Virus record (IMG/VR): IMGVR_UViG_3300034073_001576
Coordinates: 1-34,571 of that record
Source: a virus
DNA: 34,571 bases
Reading direction: 5' to 3' (one strand)
Part shown: piece by piece, positions 22,847 through 29,301 of the stretch
How the letters are laid out: each line of letters opens with the position of its first letter
Position numbering within the stretch: position 1 is the first letter of the stretch
Program-made: the position numbers and the translations under genes
The notes under the pieces: generated by a model
Database searches by the model: none
What the model was told of the DNA's origin: nothing
What the model saw: the letters and a program-made list of their open reading frames with translations, nothing else

Positions 22847-23458
22847 ATGACACACAACATTATCAAAACCGAAAACTATCTTCTTATTGTAAGTGATGAA
22901 GAGATTAAAATTGGAAATTACTACTTATGTAAGTTAAGTATGAAACCTAAAAAATATATAGGGGATGAATACTTTAATACTGTTAATGAGAAAAAAATAA
23001 CAGCCCACATAACACTCAACAACTCACCTGTTCTTAAAGGTGTGCCCATTTTGCCACCGCTTGAAGATGAGGTTGAGGAAGCAGAGGAAGTATTTAAAGA
23101 AGTGCTTGACAGTGAAACTAAGCAGGTATATGACAAGATGCTACTTGGCGCTACTGAACATGGTTTTATTATTGGCTACAAAAAAGCCAAAGAGAAGTAT
23201 AAGTACACAGAGGAGGAGATGAAAAGGATTTATGAAAAAGGATACTCTGCTGGTAGAAATGAATTAAATTCTAGAGAATCTGATAAAATAAAATATGACT
23301 ATATCCAATCCCTCCAAAAATCAAAGATGCCTGTTGGGTTTGAGTGTGAGATGGAAAACAAGATTGCTATTGATGGTCATACAGTAATAGGTAGTGAGCC
23401 TAAAACAACAACCAACTCACAAGGCCAAACCGTTTTGGCGGGCAAATACATTTATTAA
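22847..23458 (+). CDS. Bacteroidota phage hypothetical, A+T-rich, 203 aa
   Basis: Begins with a YLLIVSDEEIKIGNYYLC segment, then HITLNNSPVLKGVPILPPLE, an acidic linker, AKEKYKYTEEEMKRIYEKGY, and ends TTTNSQGQTVLAGKYIY. I recall this architecture from many Bacteroidota phage and mobile-element proteins of unknown function. The gene is visibly richer in A and T than its neighbours, which suggests recent acquisition from another phage. Confidence 0.65.
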   Translation: MTHNIIKTENYLLIVSDEEIKIGNYYLCKLSMKPKKYIGDEYFNTVNEKKITAHITLNNSPVLKGVPILPPLEDEVEEAEEVFKEVLDSETKQVYDKMLLGATEHGFIIGYKKAKEKYKYTEEEMKRIYEKGYSAGRNELNSRESDKIKYDYIQSLQKSKMPVGFECEMENKIAIDGHTVIGSEPKTTTNSQGQTVLAGKYIY

Positions 23459-23477
23459 CCATTAACACACAAAAACC

Positions 23478-23786
23478 ATGAACAAAAACCAATTAGAACA
23501 GCTTGGCTTTGAGCAAATCAAAGACGGCAGTTGGGCGCAAATGATTCGGCCAACCTATTTAGATGTGCCGATTATTGTTAGGTCTTACCCCGACAAAGAA
23601 ACGGCAACCGCTTCGATTGCCATTACTCAAAATGGGCAGAAGGGCGAGCTGATTATCGGCACTTGCGCCAATCGGGCGGCAGACCTTAAGCATCTGCTAT
23701 CTTGGCTGTCGATGGATGGCAAAGAAATCGGCCAGCACATCGTAAGCAAAGCAATTCAACGCAAGAAACTAATCAAAACCAAATAA
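23478..23786 (+). CDS. Small hypothetical upstream of SSB, 102 aa
   Basis: ATG preceded by an A-rich leader (acacacaaaaaccATG). The product has LEQLGFEQIKDGSWAQ, a MIRPTYLDVPIIVRSYPD strand, and LLSWLSMDGKEIGQHIV near the end. It lies three bases before the SSB start, so it is likely expressed with it in the replication operon. No family was recognised. Confidence 0.6.
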   Translation: MNKNQLEQLGFEQIKDGSWAQMIRPTYLDVPIIVRSYPDKETATASIAITQNGQKGELIIGTCANRAADLKHLLSWLSMDGKEIGQHIVSKAIQRKKLIKTK

Positions 23787-23788
23787 CC

Positions 23789-24154
23789 ATGTTACAACTA
23801 CAATTAATCGGCAGAATCGGCAAAGATGCTGAACTGGTCGGCAAAAACAAAGACATCACTACCTTTTCGGTAGCGGTCGGCAAGGGCGAAGAAACCCAAT
23901 GGTTTCGCTGCACGCTGTTCGGTCGGGACGGCAAGCCTGCTGGGGTTGCAAAATTCTTGAGCAAAGGCACGCAAGTGTACATCAGCGGTCGGCCTGTGCT
24001 TGACGTTTACAAGGACAAAGAAGGCAACGACAAGATCGGCAACGACATCAAGGTTTTAGTAAACCAAGTAGAACTGCTTGGCGGTCTGCGTACCGAAACA
24101 GGCGGTGGCCGTTTGCCTGAACTGGCAACCGATGGCGACAACCTGCCATTCTAA
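23789..24154 (+). CDS. ssb: Single-stranded DNA-binding protein, 121 aa
   Basis: Start ATG 23789 (MLQLQLIGRIGKDAEL); the longer in-frame reading from 23702 runs into the upstream gene and is wrong. The OB-fold pattern is clear: GRIGKDAEL, ITTFSVAVGKG, WFRCTLFGR, VAKFLSKGTQVYISGRP and VNQVELLGG. The C-terminus is acidic and ends DNLPF, the protein-interaction tip of SSBs. It coats ssDNA in replication and recombination. A terminator follows. Confidence 0.92.
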   Translation: MLQLQLIGRIGKDAELVGKNKDITTFSVAVGKGEETQWFRCTLFGRDGKPAGVAKFLSKGTQVYISGRPVLDVYKDKEGNDKIGNDIKVLVNQVELLGGLRTETGGGRLPELATDGDNLPF

Positions 24155-24177
24155 GATAGTGTGTTAGGTGTGAAATC

Positions 24178-24209
24178 GCCCCTGCCGAAAGGTTGGGGCT
24201 TTTTCTTTT
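24178..24209 (+). terminator. Intrinsic terminator after SSB
   Basis: Stem GCCCC/GGGGC (24178-24182 with 24195-24199), extended inside by GCC/GGT pairing around a GAAA loop (one T-T mismatch), then a T-rich tail. It ends the operon starting at 20441 and precedes cassette copy 3. Confidence 0.8.
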
Positions 24210-24216
24210 TATGCCC

Positions 24217-24292
24217 AAGTGTTAAAAAGTGTTAAAATGCTGGGTGTATTTTAGTAGATCTGATTTTCGTATTGATATTATTTTTAGGTTTG
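24217..24292 (+). promoter_or_regulatory. Shared operator-promoter cassette, copy 3
   Basis: Two tandem boxes AAGTGTTAAAA (24217-24227, 24227-24237), the reverse complement of TTTTAACACTT, again 10 bases apart. GATTTTCGTATTGATATT from 24262 and TAGGTTTG at 24285-24292 plus C follow, nearly identical to copy 1. The boxes sit 47 bases from the -7 element, 19 further than in the other copies, and are flipped. Drives 24316 onward. Confidence 0.65.
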
Positions 24293-24315
24293 CTGTACAC
24301 AAAAACACAAACAAA

Positions 24316-24585
24316 ATGGCACACAGAATTAACGAAAGAAACACAGGTCATTGGTCATTAGATAGTGAACCAAAGCACGTAAGAACTAAGCCAAAAAAAG
24401 TAAGCCGTTCTTTCACTGAAAGCGAAATTGAAATGTTCAACTACTTTATGAATAAGATAGCTGACAATATTCAATTAGATGCTTCTGATTTGGATAACCA
24501 AGTTTACCGAGATAACGGAGATATACTAATCCAATTCAGTCGTGATAGAATAGAAGATGTTCGTTCACTTTTAAGCAAGTTTTAA
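24316..24585 (+). CDS. Small hypothetical protein, 89 aa
   Basis: Start ATG 24316 (MAHRINERNTGHWSLD); the longer frame from 24229 covers the operator and promoter, so it is rejected. A basic N-terminal part (VRTKPKKVSRSFTES) is followed by an amphipathic helix-like stretch (FNYFMNKIADNIQL) and an ISDG-like turn. It is the first gene under cassette copy 3. No function known. Confidence 0.6.
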   Translation: MAHRINERNTGHWSLDSEPKHVRTKPKKVSRSFTESEIEMFNYFMNKIADNIQLDASDLDNQVYRDNGDILIQFSRDRIEDVRSLLSKF

Positions 24586-24627
24586 GCTGAATATAATACT
24601 AACCTTTAACCCCTAAACACAAACACC

Positions 24628-24858
24628 ATGATATACGCAAATCACCTTTACAACTTGGCAACCAGCAAGCCAAGAATCACAATGGCCGAAATCGAAGCCA
24701 TGTGCCTTAACAAAGCAAAGCAGGGCGAAATGTACTGCTGGGTTTTCAACCCGATTGCTGAGGATGACATCGAAAAGCTGCGAACCAACGGCTTTGAAAT
24801 CGAACGGCACAACAATTCAAGCTACCGGATTGACTGGGCGAAACCTACTAATCTTTAA
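24628..24858 (+). CDS. Small hypothetical protein, 76 aa
   Basis: Start ATG 24628 in an A-rich context (aacacaaacaccATG). Segments: MAEIEAMCLNKAKQGEMYCW, then FNPIAEDDIEKLRTNGFEIE and a final strand YRIDWAKP. It looks like a small alpha-beta protein that could be regulatory. Co-directional with its neighbours, 42 bases after the previous stop. Not recognised. Confidence 0.55.
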   Translation: MIYANHLYNLATSKPRITMAEIEAMCLNKAKQGEMYCWVFNPIAEDDIEKLRTNGFEIERHNNSSYRIDWAKPTNL

Positions 24859-24872
24859 TACCTACACACACC

Positions 24873-25406
24873 ATGAACACACAAAAATCACTAATCGAAA
24901 TCGGCATCGCTTACAACCAAGAAAAGATGCAAGTTATGATGGCCATGCAAATGAACGGCAAAGGGCTTGTGGACTTTGTTTCACGCTATCCAGACCACGT
25001 TGCCATTGTAGCCTTCGACTACGCCATTAAAAGCTACCCGTATGGGGCTGACATCGAACGGCACGAACAAGGCATTCGACACGGCACAACAGTAATCGGC
25101 GAAGATATGTGGCCACTTTGCACACCTTCGGACGATGGGTACAGCCTTGAATTAAGCAGATTCGGCGGCGAACCGCAGCAGGATTTTGCATGGTATTCGT
25201 TTCTAAGCGACAGCGACTTCATGCTAATTTACAGCAGCAAAAAATGGAGCATCGGTTACCAAGAAGATGACCGTTGGTTGGCAATTGAAGGCATGGTAAA
25301 CGAAGTGGTTGCCAACGCTAATGCGATGCCTTTTCACGATGCATTTGAGTACATGGTGAGGATGGTTTCGGCCATCAAAGTAGGTGCTGAATGGTGCGAT
25401 ATTTGA
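24873..25406 (+). CDS. Hypothetical protein, 177 aa
   Basis: An N-terminal helix (IEIGIAYNQEKMQVMMAMQM), a middle part with FSRYP-like and HGTTVIGEDMWPLCTPS segments, then WSIGYQEDDRWLAIEGMVNE. Soluble, without membrane or coiled-coil regions. It ends 10 bases before a promoter-like element, so the next gene is likely a separate unit. Not recognised. Confidence 0.55.
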   Translation: MNTQKSLIEIGIAYNQEKMQVMMAMQMNGKGLVDFVSRYPDHVAIVAFDYAIKSYPYGADIERHEQGIRHGTTVIGEDMWPLCTPSDDGYSLELSRFGGEPQQDFAWYSFLSDSDFMLIYSSKKWSIGYQEDDRWLAIEGMVNEVVANANAMPFHDAFEYMVRMVSAIKVGAEWCDI

Positions 25407-25416
25407 AAACAATTTG

Positions 25417-25424
25417 TATATTTG
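25417..25424 (+). promoter_or_regulatory. -7 promoter element TATATTTG
   Basis: An exact TAnnTTTG match in the gap after the 24873 gene. Transcription would start near 25430 and pass through the structured region 25430-25560. The usual -33 TTTG is absent at standard spacing. Confidence 0.5.
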
Positions 25425-25429
25425 TGAAG

Positions 25430-25560
25430 GCATTAAGACGCCGATGAAAGGTAAAAACCAAAATTAACCCAGCCGTTTGTTCGGGGGTAGCGTGAGAAAG
25501 GAGGCCCGCCTTGGCCAAGTCTTAACCTTACTTACCGCCCCCGACCAAATGGCTTTTTTA
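25430..25560 (+). ncRNA. Candidate structured RNA: small RNA or attenuating leader
   Basis: A long hairpin pairs GCCGTTTGTTCGGGGG (25472-25487) with CCCCCGACCAAATGGC (25538-25553), 16 positions with one G-T pair and one mismatch, followed by six T, so it would terminate transcription. TTAAGAC (25433-25439) is complementary to GTCTTAA (25519-25525) inside the loop, a possible pseudoknot or rival pairing. A 7-codon frame (ATG 25444 to TAA 25467) lies before the hairpin. With the -7 element at 25417, the region forms either a roughly 130-nt RNA or an attenuated leader of the 25571 gene. No known RNA class was recognised. Confidence 0.45.
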
Positions 25561-25570
25561 TTAAAACCCT

Positions 25571-26851
25571 ATGCAAAATTTAAGCATTAACCCTGAACTA
25601 AAAGCGTTAATCCCACCATTAACAAGTGAGGAGTTTGCGCAGCTTCAAACCAACGTACTTGCCGAAGGTATTCGGGAGCCAATCATTACATGGCAAGGCA
25701 CAATCGTAGATGGCCACAACCGATACGAACTGGCACAAATGTATGATTTGCCTTTTAAGGTTAAGGAGATGGTCTTTACTTCAATGAACCATGCCAAGAA
25801 ATGGATGGCCGAAAATCAACTTGGTAGAAGAAACCTGACTGAATACGTAAAAGGCGAATTGATTGCCGTTATTGAAGATTGCATTAGGGATATTGGTAAA
25901 GAAAAATATGCCGAAACTGTTGGTAGGCCACAAAAAGAATCGTTATCAATAATTGATAACGAATTAAAACACAATACCCAAAAAATAGTGGCCGAAAAAC
26001 TTGGATGGAGTACAGGCAAAAAGGCCATGTTTGATGTGGTAAAAAAGAAAGCCCCCGAAGAAATTAAAGAAAAGCTACGGCAGGGGGATGTAAGCATCAA
26101 CCAAGTTTACCAAGACATTAAGAAAGAGGAGAAAAAGGCCCAAATGCTTGAAAAAATACAGCAGCAAAAGGTTGAAATTGAAATTAGTGAAAACATAAAA
26201 AACGGGGATTCGCTTGAAATACTTGAAAGCCTTGAGGACGGTTGCATTGATATTGTTCTAACCGATCCTCCGTACGGCATTTCTTACGTTTCAAATCGTT
26301 CAATGTATGATGAAACCATAACCAAAAGGGGGTTGCTTAATGATGGCAAAGATGAGGCCTTTGAATTGCTGGATAAAACTTGCGAAATACTAAGCCGAAA
26401 AGCAGCCGAAAATTCGCACCTTTATTTCTTTTGCAGCTGGGCAGTATTTTCTTCTTTTGAGGCCATAATTTCAAAGTATTTCACCATCAAAACCCCTATT
26501 GTATGGGACAAAGGCAATAAGGGAAGTGGTGACCTTGAGAATGACTGGGGAAACCAAACCGAAATAGTTATTTTTTGCGTAAAGGGAAAGAAACTTGTAA
26601 ACACAAGAAAAGGAAATTTGCTATTTGTACCAAGGATTCACACAACCAAAATGGTGCATCCAACCCAAAAGCCTACCGAACTTCTTAGAATGATATTGGA
26701 TGTAAGTTATAGGGATGGGGACTTTGTTGTTGACCCGTTCATGGGTTCAGGTTCAACCATAAAAGCATGCAAAGAAATTAACGCTAAATGCTTGGGTATT
26801 GAATTGGATGCAGAAATGTTTAATATTGCAAACAACTTCATCAATGAATAA
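25571..26851 (+). CDS. ParB-domain fused to N6-adenine/N4-cytosine DNA methyltransferase, 426 aa
   Basis: Residues about 1-110 are ParB/Spo0J-like (GIREPIITWQGTIVDGHNRY, AENQLGRRNLT). A helical linker (GDVSINQVYQDIKKEEKKAQ) follows. From about 205 comes a beta-class methyltransferase: DIVLTDPPYGISY with DPPY at about 232-235, VWDKGN, HPTQKPTELL, and a final VVDPFMGSGSTIKA with the SAM-binding FMGSGS near 390. It likely methylates phage DNA to escape restriction; the target is unknown. It overlaps a small downstream gene by 8 bases, and no cognate endonuclease is proven. Confidence 0.83.
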   Translation: MQNLSINPELKALIPPLTSEEFAQLQTNVLAEGIREPIITWQGTIVDGHNRYELAQMYDLPFKVKEMVFTSMNHAKKWMAENQLGRRNLTEYVKGELIAVIEDCIRDIGKEKYAETVGRPQKESLSIIDNELKHNTQKIVAEKLGWSTGKKAMFDVVKKKAPEEIKEKLRQGDVSINQVYQDIKKEEKKAQMLEKIQQQKVEIEISENIKNGDSLEILESLEDGCIDIVLTDPPYGISYVSNRSMYDETITKRGLLNDGKDEAFELLDKTCEILSRKAAENSHLYFFCSWAVFSSFEAIISKYFTIKTPIVWDKGNKGSGDLENDWGNQTEIVIFCVKGKKLVNTRKGNLLFVPRIHTTKMVHPTQKPTELLRMILDVSYRDGDFVVDPFMGSGSTIKACKEINAKCLGIELDAEMFNIANNFINE

Positions 26852-27329
26852 GTTTACCGAACTTGAATACAAATTTGCGGAGCAGATTGAGTCGCATATT
26901 GTAAAGGCATTGCCCCAGTTATATGGCAATTTCGTTGAATTTAGAAAGGCAACCGAGGAGGAGGATTGTAGGTTCAGCTATGATATGGTGTTTGGTATGA
27001 ACTTCACCATTTCAATCAGGATTCGAAAATACAAGTACACTAAATTTGCCGATTTGACCATACGAAGTAAATCGAAATTTGGGGGCAAAACCGAAATTGA
27101 CAAAATAATGGATGGCATGGCACAGGTTTATTTTTATTCGTACATGAATGAAGCTGAAACCGACCTTGTAAAGGTAAGGATTGCCGATGTGGAGGCCATT
27201 AGAACACTTTACAATAACGGCAAATATACTGGTCCAAGAAGAAATTCTGACGGCACAGAACTTATTGCCTTTTCTTTCAAAAATATAGCCAGCGTTGGCG
27301 GTGCAATTTACAAATACGATTACCTATGA
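26844..27329 (+). CDS. Putative nuclease-like protein next to methyltransferase, 161 aa
   Basis: Start ATG 26844 (MNKFTELEYKFAEQ), overlapping the methyltransferase stop by 8 bases. Residues 45-110 (FSYDMVFGMNFTISIRIRKY, FADLTIRSKSKFGGKTEIDK, DGMAQVYFYSYMNEAET) resemble a family of phage proteins whose conserved Asp, paired Arg and Lys residues suggest a PD-(D/E)XK-type fold. Coupling to a methyltransferase raises a restriction or modification-linked role, but this is only inferred. It overlaps the next start (ATGA). Confidence 0.5.
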   Translation: MNKFTELEYKFAEQIESHIVKALPQLYGNFVEFRKATEEEDCRFSYDMVFGMNFTISIRIRKYKYTKFADLTIRSKSKFGGKTEIDKIMDGMAQVYFYSYMNEAETDLVKVRIADVEAIRTLYNNGKYTGPRRNSDGTELIAFSFKNIASVGGAIYKYDYL

Positions 27330-28096
27330 AACAACTACCTTGGTTTAAATTCAGCCCAGCCGACTGGATGATGGGCAGAATATCCCGCCAATCTTGCGAG
27401 GTTCAGGTAGCATTTTTAAGGCTTTGCTGCATCTACTGGAACGCCGAATGCGTTATGACGTATGAGCATGCCGAACTTGAAGCCGATGGCTACCTTGAAA
27501 AGCTAATTGCATTGAAGATGGTTGAGGTTTATGATGATGGCATTGGCATCAAATTTCTTGATATTCAGTTCAGTGAAGGCAAACAAAAGCGTGAAAAAAT
27601 GTCCAACGCTGGTAAGGTAAGTGCTGAACGTAGGATGAACAAGATGGCAACAAATGTTCAACATTCGTTAAACGAATCTTCAATAGAGAAGAGAAGAGAA
27701 GAGAAGAGTAGAATAAGAGAAGATAAGAGTGTAGGCACATACACCCGTGAAGATTTTTGCAATGATTTGCTTGGTGATTTCAAAACCGATGAAAACCTTC
27801 GTGAAGTAACAATGATGTGGCTTAAAAGAAAAAAAGTCATTACCAAGCAAAGTATGCTGATTTCAAAAAAAGAAATTGCCGGGCATTCGCCAGCCGAAAT
27901 GTACACGGCGATTATGTCGGCAGCCGAAAAGAACTGGGCGCAGCTATACGGCCGAAAAGAAAAGCAAGCCAAAGGCACATCAACAAGTTTGCCAGCGGGT
28001 AAGCCTTGGTTAGACCCAGCAACGATAGCAGCAGCAGAACGAAGCACCAAGCGTTTAGAAGCCTTGGCCAACCCTTCACCTGATATGCCGTTTTAA
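27326..28096 (+). CDS. Replication organiser protein (DUF1376-like), 256 aa
   Basis: N-terminal LPWFKFSPADWMMGRISRQS, then LRLCCIYWNAECVMTYEHAE, is the layout of phage replication-initiation/organiser proteins (winged-helix start). A basic linker (EKRREEKSRIREDKS) encoded by GAGAA repeats sits in the middle. The C-terminal half is helical (REVTMMWLKRKKVITKQSML), and the protein ends DMPF, like an SSB tip. It lies upstream of a helicase-loader gene, as expected for an initiator-loader pair. The purine repeat inside may be part of the origin. Confidence 0.68.
   Translation: MKQLPWFKFSPADWMMGRISRQSCEVQVAFLRLCCIYWNAECVMTYEHAELEADGYLEKLIALKMVEVYDDGIGIKFLDIQFSEGKQKREKMSNAGKVSAERRMNKMATNVQHSLNESSIEKRREEKSRIREDKSVGTYTREDFCNDLLGDFKTDENLREVTMMWLKRKKVITKQSMLISKKEIAGHSPAEMYTAIMSAAEKNWAQLYGRKEKQAKGTSTSLPAGKPWLDPATIAAAERSTKRLEALANPSPDMPF
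27685..27731 (+). repeat. GAGAA tandem repeats within replication gene
   Basis: Four perfect GAGAA units (27686-27705) plus GAG, then TAGAATAAGAG and AAGATAAGAG half-repeats. Almost purely purine on one strand. Iterons inside the initiator gene are known for lambdoid origins, so this is an origin candidate. It also encodes an Arg/Glu/Lys-rich linker, which alone may explain it. Confidence 0.4.
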
Positions 28097-28116
28097 TTTT
28101 TTTATACTTTAGCAGA

Positions 28117-29301
28117 ATGAAACACGGTTCTTTATTCAGTGGGATTGGCGGATTCGACCTTGCAGCCGAATGGGCAGGGTGGGAAAATATGTTTCATTGT
28201 GAATGGAATTTATTCGGACAAAAAGTTCTTAAACACTACTGGCCTAACGCAGCAACCTATGAAGACATTACAAAAACAGATTTCACTATTTGGCGAGGAA
28301 GAATTGACATCCTCACGGGCGGATTTCCCTGCCAACCGTACAGCGCAGCCGGAAAGCGGCTTGGAAAAGAAGATGAACGCCATTTATGGCCCGAAATGCT
28401 TAGAACAATACGGGAAATTCAGCCACGTTGGGTCGTGGGCGAAAATGTTCTCGGCCTTGTTAATTGGAACGGGGGATTGGTATTCGAGGAGGTGCAAGCT
28501 GACTTGGAAGCTGAAGGGTACGAAGTACAACCGTTTATACTTCCAGCTGCAAGCGTCAACGCTCCCCACAAACGGGACCGGGTTTGGTTTGTTGCCTACA
28601 AAAATGCTCCCAACACCGACCACAATGGATATGCTACCGCCGAAAACGGACAAGGCTTGGGAGAAGGAAATGACCGAAACAAGACCGGGGAGAACGATGC
28701 CATCGAATTTGAGGGACGTGCCGTTTCGGACGGGGTTGCTGAAAACACCCAGCGCAATGGACGCATACAGCGAGAACCTGAGCAAGAAGGAGCAGAAATT
28801 CGGGAACAGCGGAACGCTTGCTCAGGAGATTCAATCGGGGTTTGTGGAGAAAAGGTGGCCGGGCCTACTACCGACACCGACAATGTACGATTACAACAGT
28901 GCAAGACATCCGGAACTTTGGGAGAAGGACAAGAAGAAATATGCGGACAAGGGCATAAACCTTCAATGCGGACTCAAACAAATGAATGTTTTGGGGATGC
29001 TACCGACACCGAGAGCAAGGGCAGCTGGGGGGAATTGCAGCAACGACAGGGGGAAGGGCAATTTGGAAGACAAAATAGCAGAAATGAACACATCCCAAAC
29101 TGGGACAACTTCCCAACTCAATCCCCAATTTGTTCTCGAAATGATGGGCTTCCCACCGAACTGGACGGAATTACCTTTTCTAAGTGGCGAAACGAATCAA
29201 TCAAGGCCGGGGGAAACGCAATCGTGCCCCAAGTAGTTTACCAAATCTTCAAAGCAATAAACGAATATGAAAACCTACACACTAACCGAAACAACCCTTG
29301 A
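28117..29301 (+). CDS. dcm: C5-cytosine DNA methyltransferase (Dcm-like), 394 aa
   Basis: Motif I GSLFSGIGGFDLAA at residues 4-17, catalytic motif IV GGFPCQPYS near 68-76 (Cys near 72), motif VI GENV near 108-111, motif VIII NAPHKRDRVWF near 148-158, and C-terminal RNESIKAGGNAIVPQVV near 360-376. Residues 165-335 are Asn/Asp/Gly/Gln-rich, lacking conserved motifs, and occupy the target-recognition region. It likely protects phage DNA; the target is not deducible. A second protein-like frame covers nearly the whole gene. It overlaps the helicase-loader start by 35 bases. Confidence 0.88.
   Translation: MKHGSLFSGIGGFDLAAEWAGWENMFHCEWNLFGQKVLKHYWPNAATYEDITKTDFTIWRGRIDILTGGFPCQPYSAAGKRLGKEDERHLWPEMLRTIREIQPRWVVGENVLGLVNWNGGLVFEEVQADLEAEGYEVQPFILPAASVNAPHKRDRVWFVAYKNAPNTDHNGYATAENGQGLGEGNDRNKTGENDAIEFEGRAVSDGVAENTQRNGRIQREPEQEGAEIREQRNACSGDSIGVCGEKVAGPTTDTDNVRLQQCKTSGTLGEGQEEICGQGHKPSMRTQTNECFGDATDTESKGSWGELQQRQGEGQFGRQNSRNEHIPNWDNFPTQSPICSRNDGLPTELDGITFSKWRNESIKAGGNAIVPQVVYQIFKAINEYENLHTNRNNP
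28259..29236 (+). CDS. Overlapping-frame protein nested in the Dcm gene, about 325 aa from ATG 28259
   Basis: The +1 frame relative to the Dcm gene is open from 28121 to the stop at 29236 (365 residues if started at GTG 28139; other starts at ATG 28259 and 28373). It reads as protein: IYGPKCLEQYGKFSHVGSW, DWYSRRCKLTWKLKGTKYNR, LYFQLQASTLPTNGTGFG, repeated LLPTPT-type turns, and a C-terminal FVLEMMGFPPNWTELPFLSG. I recall these motifs in proteins annotated with phage cytosine methyltransferases, where they seem to follow or overlap Dcm. Start and expression are unknown; it may be a specificity or partner protein. If not translated, it is a remarkable conserved shadow. Confidence 0.6.
   Translation: MKTLQKQISLFGEEELTSSRADFPANRTAQPESGLEKKMNAIYGPKCLEQYGKFSHVGSWAKMFSALLIGTGDWYSRRCKLTWKLKGTKYNRLYFQLQASTLPTNGTGFGLLPTKMLPTPTTMDMLPPKTDKAWEKEMTETRPGRTMPSNLRDVPFRTGLLKTPSAMDAYSENLSKKEQKFGNSGTLAQEIQSGFVEKRWPGLLPTPTMYDYNSARHPELWEKDKKKYADKGINLQCGLKQMNVLGMLPTPRARAAGGNCSNDRGKGNLEDKIAEMNTSQTGTTSQLNPQFVLEMMGFPPNWTELPFLSGETNQSRPGETQSCPK

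Noticed and set aside
23702-23788. Longer start for SSB
   Set aside because: The OB fold begins at ATG 23789, and the extension is an out-of-frame part of the upstream gene.
24229-24315. Longer start for the 24316 gene
   Set aside because: It would translate through the operator and -7 element; the ATG at 24316 follows the promoter.
28384-28904. Minus-strand frames in the methyltransferase locus
   Set aside because: Cys/Ser-rich readings with no recognised motif; only the second plus-strand frame looks like a real protein.
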